Positions 18,362 through 27,657 of a DNA stretch of 64,000 nucleotides are shown here, piece by piece. A program made the position numbers and the translations under genes. The notes under the pieces are model-generated. The model was not told the DNA's origin. It was given only the letters and a program-made list of their open reading frames with translations, and ran no database searches. Each line of letters begins with the position of its first letter. Position 1 is the stretch's first letter. Source of the stretch: an uncultured Clostridia bacterium (GTDB lineage: Bacteria > Bacillota > Clostridia > Christensenellales > UBA1242); NCBI GenBank assembly GCA_937895935.1, contig CALBKX010000024.1:62001-126000 (forward strand), in the 5' to 3' direction.

Positions 18362-19393
18362 ATGAATATAAAATTAATAAATAAAAATAATTTATTATAC
18401 AATTTAAATTTATGTGAAAAATCAAGAAAAATAATATGTCCAATGGTTAAAGCTAATGCTTATGGTCATGGCATAAAAGAGATTGTAGGAATTTTAAAAG
18501 AAAAGGTTAATTGGTTTGGCGTAGCTAATGCAAATGAAGCACTTAAAGTAAAAAAAATATCTAAAAATTCCAAATTATTAGTAGTTGGCAAAACTTGTGA
18601 GTATAGTAAATTAATTAAAAATAACATTTCTTTTACAATAGATTCATTTGAAGATATAAAAAAAATTAATTTAATATGTAATAAAATAAATAAAAAAGCA
18701 TATGTGCATATTGCAATAAATACTGGAATGAATAGAATAGGAGTTAAAAATTTATATGAATTCCAAAAAATATTGAATATAATTAATTGTAATGAAAATA
18801 TTATTTTGGAAGGTATTTTTACTCACTTTTTTGATGCAGATTGTGAAAAAACAAATTTTTATAATCAACTTAATATTTTCTCTCAATATGTAAAATTAGT
18901 AAATAAAAAAGTTTTAGTGCATATAGGTGGTAGTTTTGTATTAAACTATAAATTGCCAGATTACATTGATATGGTGAGAGTTGGATTTTTCATTTATGGA
19001 TATGGAAAAAATGATTTAAAACCAGTAATGTCAATCTATTCTGAAATTTTAAAAATAAAAGATTGTAAAAAAGGTGAATATGTTGGATATGGAAATACTA
19101 ATCAACTAAAAAAAGATAGTAAAATTGCTACGATTTCTTTAGGTTATGCTGACGGACTTTCAAGGAGATTATCAAATAAACTTAAACTTACAATTAATGG
19201 GAAAAAAGCAAAAATTTTTGGAAATGTTTGTATGGATATGTGTATGGTAGACGTTACAAATGTGCCTTGCAAAATTAAGGATTTTGTACTGGTTGTTTCA
19301 AATATACAAACACTGGCAAAGTTAATAGGTACGTCACCATATGAATGTTTGACTAATTTTCAATCATTTAGAGGAAAAAGTTTGATTGTTTAA
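18362..19393 (+). CDS. alr: Alanine racemase
   Basis: A 343-residue fold-type III PLP enzyme making D-alanine for peptidoglycan. The PLP Lys30 lies in MVKANAYGHG and the catalytic Tyr is near 261 in SLGYADGLSRR, with VCMDMCMVDVTN following. It is shorter than the usual 370-390 aa: N-terminal and C-terminal edges are trimmed, and the end reads QSFRGKSLIV rather than the familiar RVPRxY form. No Shine-Dalgarno sequence is visible before the ATG. Both key residues are present, so it should be active. The next gene, rsmD, has its own promoter. Confidence 0.93.
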   Translation: MNIKLINKNNLLYNLNLCEKSRKIICPMVKANAYGHGIKEIVGILKEKVNWFGVANANEALKVKKISKNSKLLVVGKTCEYSKLIKNNISFTIDSFEDIKKINLICNKINKKAYVHIAINTGMNRIGVKNLYEFQKILNIINCNENIILEGIFTHFFDADCEKTNFYNQLNIFSQYVKLVNKKVLVHIGGSFVLNYKLPDYIDMVRVGFFIYGYGKNDLKPVMSIYSEILKIKDCKKGEYVGYGNTNQLKKDSKIATISLGYADGLSRRLSNKLKLTINGKKAKIFGNVCMDMCMVDVTNVPCKIKDFVLVVSNIQTLAKLIGTSPYECLTNFQSFRGKSLIV

Positions 19394-19409
19394 TCAAATT
19401 GAGTATAAT
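19382..19409 (+). promoter_or_regulatory. rsmD promoter, apparently leaderless
   Basis: TTGATT (19382-19387), a 16-bp spacer and TATAAT (19404-19409), overlapping the end of alr. The expected transcription start (19416) is one base before the rsmD ATG at 19417, which has no clear Shine-Dalgarno sequence. Confidence 0.5.
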
Positions 19410-19416
19410 ATGCTTT

Positions 19417-19956
19417 ATGAGAATAATTTCAGGCAAATATAAAGGAAAACAATTAAACTCGCCTAAAAGTGATAACATTCGCCCTACTGGCGACAAGGTT
19501 AAACAGGCTTTATTTACAAAACTACAATTTTTCATTCAAGATGCTATTGTTTTAGATTTATTTAGTGGGTCAGGTGCTCTTGGAATTGAAGCTTTATCTA
19601 GAGGGGCGAGGAAAGTTTTTTTTGTTGATAAAGACAAAAGAAGCATAAAATTAACTTATGAGAATTTAAAAGGATTAGATAAAAATTATGAAGTTATCAA
19701 CGCTTCATATGACATAGCCCTAAATAATTTTAAGGAAAAATTTGATTTAATTTTAGTTGATCCGCCTTATGCAAGTGGCGTATATGACAATGTTTTAGAC
19801 CTAATCGACAAAAACAAATTACTTAATGAAGGTGGGTACATTGTTTGCGAACATCCAGTGGGTTTAAAAATTAATACAAATTTTGTCAATATTGACCAAA
19901 AAAGATATGGAACAGTTGAGTTAACATATTACTCTTATGATTGCAAAAAAAATTAA
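19417..19956 (+). CDS. rsmD: 16S rRNA (guanine-966-N2)-methyltransferase
   Basis: A 179-residue SAM-dependent methyltransferase of 30S assembly. It begins MRIISGKYKGKQL, the family's usual start, so ATG 19417 is preferred over an upstream TTG at 19399. The SAM loop is DLFSGSGALGIEALSRGA (about 47-64) and the catalytic N-methyltransferase motif is DPPY (about 115-118). Length is typical. In many Firmicutes rsmD is followed by coaD; here it is followed by an unrelated acidic protein. Confidence 0.93.
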   Translation: MRIISGKYKGKQLNSPKSDNIRPTGDKVKQALFTKLQFFIQDAIVLDLFSGSGALGIEALSRGARKVFFVDKDKRSIKLTYENLKGLDKNYEVINASYDIALNNFKEKFDLILVDPPYASGVYDNVLDLIDKNKLLNEGGYIVCEHPVGLKINTNFVNIDQKRYGTVELTYYSYDCKKN

Positions 19957-19965
19957 ATTTGGGTA

Positions 19966-19994
19966 TTGAAATTTTAATAAGTATGTGCTAGAAT
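19966..19994 (+). promoter_or_regulatory. Promoter of the acidic coiled-coil protein gene
   Basis: TTGAAA (19966-19971), a 17-bp spacer and TAGAAT (19989-19994). Translation starts at 20038 after an AAGGAG site. Confidence 0.65.
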
Positions 19995-20037
19995 ATACTC
20001 GTAAAATAAAAAAACAAGTAAAATAAGGAGAAAACAA

Positions 20038-21396
20038 ATGGTATTAGAAGTATTAAAATACATATTAATCGTATTAGGTATTATAATTATTGGTGCTTTT
20101 ATAATTTATGCTCTTGCAAGTTTAATGCTTGCTATTGTTGATCCACACGCAAAGGACAACAAAAACAACAATCAAGAAAACAATCAACCTGTTCAAAATC
20201 AACAAATTGTTTATGGACAACCTATTTTATTAAATGAAGCTACAGAACAACCTTCAAAAGATGAAGAAAAAATTGAACAGTCTGATGTTAAAGATGTTGA
20301 TTTGAAAAAAGCTAAGGAAGAGGAACTTTTACTTTCTCAATCAAATAATGTTGATGACCTTAGCAAGGAAGAAGATGATTTTATAAAAGAAAAACAAAAA
20401 AATATTGAAGAAAGAATAGCTGCAAAAAAAGCGCAAGAAGAACATGAATCAGATGAAATAAACCTTGATGATATTTTTGTTGATTCTGATGATAAACAAG
20501 AAGATGTTTCTAATGAAGAAAAAGAAGATGAAGATGACAGCGATGACAATGACGAAGATATTGAAGCATTAATTAACAGAATACTTGCTGAATCTAATGA
20601 AGAAAACACAGAAGCAGATGACGATACACAAGAAGAAGTTGTAGAAGAATCTGATTCAACAAATGAAGCTTCTGAAAATAAAGAACAAGAAAGCGAAGTT
20701 GTTGAAGAGAACCAAGAAGATGTTGAAGGAAATGCTGAAAATCAAGAAGAAATAATTAATGACGAATCAGCTAAACAAGATGAACGCATTAAAGCATTGG
20801 AAGAAGAACTTGCTCGTCAAAAAGAAGAGTATGAAAATAAAATAAAAGAAGTTGAAACTGCTAAGGAAAATGAAACTAATGAAAAAATTGAAGAACTTCA
20901 AAAAGAATTAGCAGAAAAAGAAAAACAACTTTCAGAAACAGAAAATAAACCTACTGGAGCAACATTATCTCTTGAAGAATATGAAGCAAGACTTGAAGTG
21001 TTAAAAGACAGACTTGCAACAAACGAAAAAGAATTTAGAGCAGTTAAAAAAGAATACTTGCCACTTGCTAAAATTAAAAAATCTTACGAAAAAGATAAAG
21101 TTAAACTTCGTAGAAAAGAAGCATTAGTTGCAAAACAAAAAGTTGTATTATATGGTGTTAACAACTATGTAGATATTGACGAAGAAAAAGCTAAAAAACT
21201 CTCTGAGGACTTGGATTTATTAGACGGATTAAGACTTTCAGTTCAACATTGTGAAGAAGTTTTAAAACAAAATGAAGAACGTTATCCAATTTTAGAAAAT
21301 TCATACAATATTTTGTTATCAACAAATGAAAATTTAAAAGCAGATATTGCTGAATGCACTGCTAAAATTGAAGAATTAAAATCTGAACAAGAATAA
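20038..21396 (+). CDS. Membrane-anchored acidic coiled-coil protein
   Basis: A 452-residue protein not matched to a known family. Residues about 5-35 form one membrane helix (LKYILIVLGIIIIGAFIIYALASL). About residues 40-235 form a highly acidic, disordered stretch dominated by Glu and Asp. About residues 240-452 are a long charged coiled coil, becoming basic near 345-370 (KKSYEKDKVKLRRKEA). The topology resembles cytoplasmic scaffolds tethered to the membrane. It has its own promoter, a strong AAGGAG site and its own terminator. A link to division or envelope organisation would be a guess. Confidence 0.7.
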   Translation: MVLEVLKYILIVLGIIIIGAFIIYALASLMLAIVDPHAKDNKNNNQENNQPVQNQQIVYGQPILLNEATEQPSKDEEKIEQSDVKDVDLKKAKEEELLLSQSNNVDDLSKEEDDFIKEKQKNIEERIAAKKAQEEHESDEINLDDIFVDSDDKQEDVSNEEKEDEDDSDDNDEDIEALINRILAESNEENTEADDDTQEEVVEESDSTNEASENKEQESEVVEENQEDVEGNAENQEEIINDESAKQDERIKALEEELARQKEEYENKIKEVETAKENETNEKIEELQKELAEKEKQLSETENKPTGATLSLEEYEARLEVLKDRLATNEKEFRAVKKEYLPLAKIKKSYEKDKVKLRRKEALVAKQKVVLYGVNNYVDIDEEKAKKLSEDLDLLDGLRLSVQHCEEVLKQNEERYPILENSYNILLSTNENLKADIAECTAKIEELKSEQE

Positions 21397-21447
21397 TAAT
21401 GCTGTATTCTAAGGAGATTAAATATTCTTTCACTTAATTAATTAAAT

Positions 21448-21480
21448 AAAAAAGCACTAAAAATAGTGCTTTTTATTTTT
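21448..21480 (+). terminator. Rho-independent terminator
   Basis: Stem AAAAAGCACTA / TAGTGCTTTTT with a 4-nt A loop, followed by further T residues. Confidence 0.9.
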
Positions 21481-21683
21481 TTTAATTGAATTATTTAATG
21501 TAGATAATTTAGATATTAATTAATTGTAACTAATTATTTGGTAATAATTTTTTTAAAAATATAAAGTTAATTAATAATGAATAACAACTTTATTTAAAAA
21601 TTTTAAAATGTTTTAAAAATTACCTTTAATAATTTTTAAATTTAATTTTATTGTGATAAATTATTATTAAGAGGTTACAAAAA

Positions 21684-23129
21684 ATGAAAAAATATATTAT
21701 TGGTATTGATGAAGGAACTACAAGTTGTAGAAGCATTTTATATGATATTACAAAAAATGAAATAGTTGATATTTCTAATCGTAGTTTTAAATCAACTTAT
21801 CCTCAATCTGGTTGGGTAGAACAAAATGCCGAAAAAATATATAAACTTCAATTAGAAACTATTAACGAATTAGTTGATAAAGTTAAAGCCAAAAATATAA
21901 TTTGTATGGGAATTGCCAACCAAAGAGAAACAATAGTTGCTTGGAATAAAAGGACAAAAAAACCGATATATAATGCTATTGTTTGGCAGTGTAGACGAAC
22001 AGCAGAACAAATAGATAATTTACCTCAAAATATTAAGGATAAAATAAAAGAAAAAACTGGATTAATTCCTGACGCATATTTTAGTGCAACTAAAATAAAA
22101 TGGATTTTGGACAACGTGCCACTAGCAAAACAATTACTAAATGAAAATAATTTATGTGTTGGTACAATGGATTCATTTTTAGCGTATAAACTTACAGGAA
22201 AATTTGTAACTGATGTATCCAATGCAAGTAGAACTATGTTGTTTAATATAAACACATTGGATTATGATGATGAATTATTACAATACTTTAATATTCCTAG
22301 AAAAATTTTACCTATTATAATTTCCAATAGTGAAAAAATTGGTGATGTTTTAGATTATGGTTTCCCGCTTAGTAGTTTAGTGGGTGACCAACAAGCTTCG
22401 CTTTTTGGTCAAGGCTGTTTTAATGAAGGAAAGGCAAAGGTAACTTATGGGACAGGTGGATTTTTACTTTTAAATATTGGCAATAAACCAATTGTTGTAG
22501 ATAAACTTTTAACCACAGTTGCTTATAAAATTAAAAACAGAATTTGTTATGCGTTAGAAGGCAGTATTTATAGTGCTAGTTCAACAATAAATTTTATGAA
22601 AGATAACTTGGGTTTTTACTATAACCCCGCTGATACTGGGCCAATGGCTGAAAGTGTGAAAGATACTAATGGTGTGTATTTTGTGCCAGCATTTACTGGG
22701 CTTGGTGCTCCTTATTGGAATTCCAATTGCCGAGCAATAATTACAGGGATTAATTTTGATACAAAAAAAGAACATATTGTGCGTGCTGGACTTGAAAGTA
22801 TGGCTTATAACACGAAAGCAATTTTAGACCAAATGGCAAAAAGTGGAGTTGTTTTAAAAAGGATAAAAGTAGATGGTGGATGTAGTAAAAACAAGTTTTT
22901 ATTGCAATTTTTAGCTGATATAAATAATATTAAAGTTGTTAAAAATAAAGAAAGTGAAGCTACAGCACTTGGTGCTATATATCTAGCTGGACTTGCACAA
23001 AAAGTGTTTACAATTGAAAAGTTAAATAAAATAATTAAATCTAGTGCTATTTATAAATCTAAAATGAAAGATCAGGAAAGAGAAAGTTTATATAATGGCT
23101 GGATTTGTGCAGTAGAAAAATTGCTTTAG
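21684..23129 (+). CDS. glpK: Glycerol kinase
   Basis: A 481-residue FGGY kinase making glycerol-3-phosphate from glycerol. GIDEGTTSCRS is the N-terminal phosphate loop, IVWQCRRT the glycerol-contacting motif, YGTGGFLLLN a phosphate-2-type loop, FVPAFTGLGAPYW and KVDGGCSKNKFLLQF the C-terminal signatures. Length is slightly below the usual 495-500 aa, with no obvious gap in the core. It heads a run of five closely spaced genes (glpK, SCP2-like, Fe-ADH, YhhN, rnhA). AAGAGG precedes the ATG. No glpF or glpD is nearby. Confidence 0.93.
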   Translation: MKKYIIGIDEGTTSCRSILYDITKNEIVDISNRSFKSTYPQSGWVEQNAEKIYKLQLETINELVDKVKAKNIICMGIANQRETIVAWNKRTKKPIYNAIVWQCRRTAEQIDNLPQNIKDKIKEKTGLIPDAYFSATKIKWILDNVPLAKQLLNENNLCVGTMDSFLAYKLTGKFVTDVSNASRTMLFNINTLDYDDELLQYFNIPRKILPIIISNSEKIGDVLDYGFPLSSLVGDQQASLFGQGCFNEGKAKVTYGTGGFLLLNIGNKPIVVDKLLTTVAYKIKNRICYALEGSIYSASSTINFMKDNLGFYYNPADTGPMAESVKDTNGVYFVPAFTGLGAPYWNSNCRAIITGINFDTKKEHIVRAGLESMAYNTKAILDQMAKSGVVLKRIKVDGGCSKNKFLLQFLADINNIKVVKNKESEATALGAIYLAGLAQKVFTIEKLNKIIKSSAIYKSKMKDQERESLYNGWICAVEKLL

Positions 23130-23147
23130 TCAAAAGGAATAAATTTA

Positions 23148-23609
23148 ATGAAAAACTTTATTTTGAAAATTATACTATGGTTTTTATATAGAGGTATTAA
23201 AGTTTTAAATGGCAGAGATAGTTTAGTTACCAGAGAAATAAAAAATCTTCCTGAAAATTTTACTATTAAAATTTCTTCTGATATTAAACATGGTAAATAT
23301 GTTTGCTTTAAAATTAATTCAGGTAAAGTAGTAAAAACAAAATATGCAGATAAAATTGATTTACAAATTATTTTTAAAGACAAAAATTTAGCATATCGAG
23401 TTTTTACGGGTAAACTGAGTATTATGGAAGCATACGCAGAGCATTGTTTTATAATGCAAGGAAACATTTATATAGCCATGGGTGTAACAAGAATTTTAGA
23501 AAGAGTGGAAGGTTATTTATTTCCAAATAAAATTAGAAAAAGATGTTTAAGTAAACCATTTAAAAGAGAAATCTCAATGTTTAAAACATATTTATTATGT
23601 TTATTTTAA
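23148..23609 (+). CDS. SCP2 sterol-carrier-like lipid-binding protein
   Basis: A 153-residue protein. After an amphipathic N-terminal segment (FILKIILWFLYRGIKVL), residues about 60-130 look like an SCP2 fold: DLQIIFKDKNLAYRVFTGKLSIMEAYAEHCFIMQGNI, with the typical strand-helix pattern ending in a glycine turn. SCP2 proteins bind acyl chains or other lipids in a tunnel. It lies between glpK and an Fe-dependent alcohol dehydrogenase with small gaps, so it is likely co-expressed and linked to glycerolipid or aldehyde handling. The family call is by pattern memory. Confidence 0.55.
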   Translation: MKNFILKIILWFLYRGIKVLNGRDSLVTREIKNLPENFTIKISSDIKHGKYVCFKINSGKVVKTKYADKIDLQIIFKDKNLAYRVFTGKLSIMEAYAEHCFIMQGNIYIAMGVTRILERVEGYLFPNKIRKRCLSKPFKREISMFKTYLLCLF

Positions 23610-23617
23610 GGAGTAGT

Positions 23618-24784
23618 ATGAAATATTTTGAATTTTATAATCCTGTAAAAATTTGTGCAGGAGAAAATGCAATAAATCATTTAAAATTTGAACTTTATTC
23701 TTATAATATTAAAAAGCCAATGATTTTATCAGGGAAGAGTATTGTAAAACTTGGGACATTAAATAAAATATTAAATATCGCTGAGATAGAAAATTATTTT
23801 TTGTTTACGGATATCCCTATTGATAGTAGCACTAAAGTAGTTAATCAAATATTAGAATTGTTTAAGGAAAATAATTGTGATGGTTTGTTGGCAATTGGAG
23901 GCGGTAGTGTAATTGACACTGCAAAAGGTGTAAAAATGGCATACAATAGAACCTCAGACCTAAAACAAATTATGGGATTAGAATCTGTTGCAAAAGCAGA
24001 TGAATTGCCTTTGATTGTTTTGCCAACAACATCTGGTACTGGAAGTGAAGTTACAAATGTCGCTGTTATCAAAGATAAAGACAATAATGTAAAAATGGAA
24101 TTTATTACACCTTATCTTATGCCAAATGTAGCCATAATTGACCCTATACTAACACTTACTCTTCCACCAAAAATTACAGCAAGTACAGGTATGGACGCTC
24201 TTACACATTCTATTGAAGGATATAGTTGCTTGCAAAAAAATCCTATTTCTGATGCCTATGCTTTAAGTGCAATAAAGTTAATATTTGATAATTTAGAACT
24301 TGTTTGCCGTGACTCTAGTAATATTGAAGCAAGAACCAATATGGCAGTTGCTGCAAACCTTGCTGGGCTATGCTTTGGAAATAGTATGGTTGGAAGTGTT
24401 CATGCAATTGGTCATTCTTTAGGTGGTATATGCAATATTAGTCATGGTGATGCTATGGCGATATTATTGCCTTATGTTATGGAGTTTAATAAACAAAAAG
24501 TAGGTTCGCTATATGCTGAAATTGCTTCAGTAATTTTTCCAAATGAGTGCTCAAATTTAAATGAAAATAAAAAATGCGACTTACTTATTTTAAAAATAAC
24601 CGAATTAAAGAAAAAATTAAATGTGCTTACAGGTATGCCAATTTCTTTGACACAATGTAATGGTTATGATAAAATTAAAAAATATGAAATTGCTTTAGGA
24701 ACATTAAATGATGGCGCGATTATAGTCAATCCTGTTGCAATGGATGTAAATGATATAAAAAACATTTTAGATAAAGCAGAATAG
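23618..24784 (+). CDS. Iron-containing alcohol dehydrogenase
   Basis: A 388-residue group III ADH. The start at 23618 is chosen for the AAGGAG site; an earlier in-frame ATG at 23597 lies inside the previous gene. The NAD site is IGGGSVIDTAKG and PTTSGTGSEVTNVAVI. Metal ligands are the Asp of the segment near TLPPKITASTGMDALTHSIEGY, the His of VHAIGHSLGG and the His of NISHGDAMAILLP. Substrate cannot be read from sequence; short-chain alcohols/aldehydes, or a fatty aldehyde given the SCP2 and YhhN neighbours, are options. Confidence 0.9.
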   Translation: MKYFEFYNPVKICAGENAINHLKFELYSYNIKKPMILSGKSIVKLGTLNKILNIAEIENYFLFTDIPIDSSTKVVNQILELFKENNCDGLLAIGGGSVIDTAKGVKMAYNRTSDLKQIMGLESVAKADELPLIVLPTTSGTGSEVTNVAVIKDKDNNVKMEFITPYLMPNVAIIDPILTLTLPPKITASTGMDALTHSIEGYSCLQKNPISDAYALSAIKLIFDNLELVCRDSSNIEARTNMAVAANLAGLCFGNSMVGSVHAIGHSLGGICNISHGDAMAILLPYVMEFNKQKVGSLYAEIASVIFPNECSNLNENKKCDLLILKITELKKKLNVLTGMPISLTQCNGYDKIKKYEIALGTLNDGAIIVNPVAMDVNDIKNILDKAE

Positions 24785-24792
24785 GAGGCCTT

Positions 24793-25497
24793 ATGGAATA
24801 CTTTTTGTTAAGTTTAGTTGTAGTACTTACTACATTATTTATAATAGTTAGAGTAAAAACAGGTGGATTATATGGATTGTTCACAAAAATTTTAACAAGT
24901 GTTGGGTTTGTTTCTTTAGCACTCTATTGTTCGTATGTTAAAGGCTTAACGCTAGTTTCTCTTTTCATTGTTTTAGGTTTAATATTTGGTTTAATTGGTG
25001 ATATTTTACTTGACCTTAAAATCATATATGACCAACACAATGATGAATATTTAAATGCGGGTATGCTTAGTTTTGGAATTGGGCATTTGATGTATATGGG
25101 TGCAACGATTGTATATTCAAATAGTATTTTTGTTCAAAATAAAGACACTTTATTTTTGGCATTAATAGGTATAGGTTTTGCAGGAATTGTTACAATTTTT
25201 ATTGCTGTTTTTGGTGAAAAACTATTGAAACTAAACTTTGGTAAACATAAAATACAATCTTTGTGCTATACATTTATTTTATCTTTTATGTCTGCTTTTA
25301 GTATTGTGATAGCATTATATAAACCTATCTTTTTAATTTTCGCTTTAGGCATGTTATTTATTTTTATCAGCGATTTGGTTTTGTCTGTGCAATATTTTGG
25401 TGAAAAAAAAGATAGCAAATTATTTACAATACTTAATCACGCGATATACTATATTGGGCAAATTGCTATAGCATTTAGTATATTGTTTATTCTATAG
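24793..25497 (+). CDS. YhhN-family membrane protein (lysoplasmalogenase-like)
   Basis: A 234-residue integral membrane protein with about seven to eight helices. Family signatures are present in two halves: GLIFGLIGDILLD...AGMLSFGIGHLMYM and ALGMLFIFISDLVLSVQYF...AIYYIGQIAIA. The paired Asp of GD and SD are the expected active-site acids. Characterised YhhN/TMEM86 proteins hydrolyse the vinyl-ether bond of lysoplasmalogens, giving a fatty aldehyde and a glycerophospho head group. Next to an alcohol dehydrogenase and glycerol kinase, this suggests ether-lipid turnover, which is an inference from context. Confidence 0.75.
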   Translation: MEYFLLSLVVVLTTLFIIVRVKTGGLYGLFTKILTSVGFVSLALYCSYVKGLTLVSLFIVLGLIFGLIGDILLDLKIIYDQHNDEYLNAGMLSFGIGHLMYMGATIVYSNSIFVQNKDTLFLALIGIGFAGIVTIFIAVFGEKLLKLNFGKHKIQSLCYTFILSFMSAFSIVIALYKPIFLIFALGMLFIFISDLVLSVQYFGEKKDSKLFTILNHAIYYIGQIAIAFSILFIL

Positions 25498-25504
25498 GAG
25501 TGGT

Positions 25505-25951
25505 ATGAAAAATATAACACTTTATACTGATGGTGCTTGCTCAGGAAATCCGGGTGTTGGAGGCTGGGGTTGTATTTTGGATTATAATGGTAAAACAAAG
25601 GAATTATCTGGTTATAATAAAAATGCAACAAATAATCAAATGGAAATAACTGCTGTAATTGAGGGATTAAAAGCCTTAAAAGAACCTTGCATTGTAGATA
25701 TTTATAGCGATTCTGCATATGTTGTGAATGCGTTTTTGCAAGGTTGGGTACAAAATTGGGTTAAAAACAATTGGAGAACGGCAGATAAGAAAGAAGTTAA
25801 AAATGTTGACTTATGGAAAGAGTTGCTCTTTCTATGTGAAATTCATAATGTTTCTTGGCATAAGGTAAAAGGTCATTCTGACAACGAAAAAAACAACAGA
25901 TGTGATTTTTTAGCAACAAATGAAATTTCAAAATATAAATTGGGTGGATAA
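25505..25951 (+). CDS. rnhA: Ribonuclease HI
   Basis: A 148-residue RNase H1 that cuts RNA in RNA-DNA hybrids. The catalytic acids are Asp9 (YTDGACSGNPG), Glu47 (NQMEITAV), Asp69 (IYSDSAYV) and Asp134 (NRCDFLA), with the flexible-loop His124 in KGHSDNE. It includes the basic handle region around LQGWVQNWVKNNWR. Complete length. It is the last gene of the glpK run, 7 bp after the YhhN gene with a GGAG site. Confidence 0.95.
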   Translation: MKNITLYTDGACSGNPGVGGWGCILDYNGKTKELSGYNKNATNNQMEITAVIEGLKALKEPCIVDIYSDSAYVVNAFLQGWVQNWVKNNWRTADKKEVKNVDLWKELLFLCEIHNVSWHKVKGHSDNEKNNRCDFLATNEISKYKLGG

Positions 25952-26019
25952 ATTTAAATCTGCCTTTTTTCTTGATTTTTTTTTATTAATGAGTTAAAAT
26001 TTATACGGAGTATTTTAGT

Positions 26020-27045
26020 ATGAAATTTATTTTAGATGCTTTTGGGGGAGATAATTGTCCTAATGCCATAATAGATGGTGTTGTTTTAGCACAAAAAGAA
26101 TACCCAGATATTGAATTTATTATCACGGGAAATAAACAAATAATTAATGATTATATTAATGAAAAAAAATATAAAATAAACAATTTGCAAGTTGTTGATG
26201 CGCCTGAAATTATTACTTGTAATGATGTACCTACTGTGGCTATAAAAACAATGAAAAATAGTTCCTTGGTTGTTGCATTAGATATGCTTAAAAAAGATGA
26301 TTCCATAGATGCCTTAATTTCAACTGGAAGCACTGGTGCGATATTGGCAGGTGGCTTTTTAAAGATCGGCAGAATAAAAGGAGTTTCTAGGCCAGCACTT
26401 TGTCCAGCACTTCCAACTAAAACAGGTGGAAATGTGTTGCTAATTGATTGTGGAGCAAATGCTGATTGCAAGCCAATTAATTTATGTCACTTTGCTATGA
26501 TGGGTAGTATCTACTATAAGGAACTTTTTGGAAAAGAAAATCCAAGAGTTGCTTTGGTGTGTAATGGAACGGAAGATAGTAAAGGAAATGAATTAGTTAA
26601 ATCTACTTTTCCATTAATGAAAAAACTACCAATAAATTTTGTTGGAAATATGGAAGCGAGAGATGCACTTTCTGGCGAGTATGATGTTTTAGTATGTGAT
26701 GGCTTTACTGGAAATGTTTTTTTAAAAGCGACAGAAGGTGCTGTTGGTCTTGTAATGTCAGAGCTTAAAAAATCCATAAAATCTAGTTTATTATCAAAAA
26801 TAGGAGCGGTTTTATCTTTTAAGGCATTCAAAAAAGTTAAAAAACGTTTAGATTATAACAAATATGGTGGTTCACCATTTATTGGTTGTAGTAAAACAAT
26901 AATTAAATCACATGGTTCAAGTAATTCTGAAACAATTTATGCAAGTATTGTTCAGGCATATAAATATCAATCGGCAAGCATCAATGAAAAAATTGCTGAG
27001 CAAATTGTGAATCTACCAAATTTAGAGGATTTAGAAAATGATTAA
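26020..27045 (+). CDS. plsX: Phosphate acyltransferase PlsX
   Basis: A 341-residue enzyme that converts acyl-ACP to acyl-phosphate for the first step of phospholipid synthesis. It starts MKFILDAFGGDNCP, a family hallmark, with ISTGSTGAILAGG, LLIDCGANADCKP and CDGFTGNVFLKATEG following. It overlaps rnc by 8 nt. The acpP gene commonly found between plsX and rnc is absent. FakA at the left end of the window would supply the same acyl-phosphate pool from exogenous fatty acids. Confidence 0.95.
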   Translation: MKFILDAFGGDNCPNAIIDGVVLAQKEYPDIEFIITGNKQIINDYINEKKYKINNLQVVDAPEIITCNDVPTVAIKTMKNSSLVVALDMLKKDDSIDALISTGSTGAILAGGFLKIGRIKGVSRPALCPALPTKTGGNVLLIDCGANADCKPINLCHFAMMGSIYYKELFGKENPRVALVCNGTEDSKGNELVKSTFPLMKKLPINFVGNMEARDALSGEYDVLVCDGFTGNVFLKATEGAVGLVMSELKKSIKSSLLSKIGAVLSFKAFKKVKKRLDYNKYGGSPFIGCSKTIIKSHGSSNSETIYASIVQAYKYQSASINEKIAEQIVNLPNLEDLEND

Positions 27046-27649
27046 TATAGGCGGTTTTGATTTTAAAACTGATTTAATTAATTTTGCATTTACGCATTCT
27101 TCTTTTTCGCTTAAAAATTATGAAAGACTAGAATTTTTAGGCGATTCTATTTTGGATTTTTTAATTGCAGATATTTTATATAAATCTGAGCAATATAAAG
27201 AAGATGAACTAACTAGGGCAAGAGCAAGTATTGTTAGCGAAGATTCTTTAAGTAAAGTATTTGACAAGTTAAATATTGAAAATAAAGTTAAACTTGGAAA
27301 AAGTTGTAATAAAGTAACAAAAGCCATTAAATGCGATATAGTTGAAGCTATAACTGCTTGCGTTTATTTAGAGGCAAATTTAGAGGAATGTAAAAATTTT
27401 ATAATTAAAAATTTTGACTTAAATGCTAGTGAGCAAAAGGACTATAAAACAAAGTTTCAGGAATATGCACAAAAACATAAATATAATTTCTGTTATGAAG
27501 TAGAAAAAACTGAAGGTCCCGCTCACGATTTGACATTTTTTGTTAATTTAAAATTAAATGACAAAATTGTTTCATCATCATTTGCAAAAAGTAAAAGTGA
27601 AGCAGAAAAAAATTGTGCTAAAATTGCATTAGAAAAATTAAAAAAATAG
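27038..27649 (+). CDS. rnc: Ribonuclease III
   Basis: A 203-residue double-strand-specific RNase, somewhat shorter than the usual 225-240 aa because the N-terminus is trimmed. The catalytic motif ERLEFLGDSILD and the second acidic cluster in DIVEAITACVY are intact. The C-terminal dsRNA-binding domain (DYKTKFQEYAQKH ... SKSEAEKNCAKIALEKL) is complete. Overlap with plsX and the close spacing to smc show a single operon. Confidence 0.95.
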   Translation: MINIGGFDFKTDLINFAFTHSSFSLKNYERLEFLGDSILDFLIADILYKSEQYKEDELTRARASIVSEDSLSKVFDKLNIENKVKLGKSCNKVTKAIKCDIVEAITACVYLEANLEECKNFIIKNFDLNASEQKDYKTKFQEYAQKHKYNFCYEVEKTEGPAHDLTFFVNLKLNDKIVSSSFAKSKSEAEKNCAKIALEKLKK

Positions 27650-27657
27650 GGTAAATT

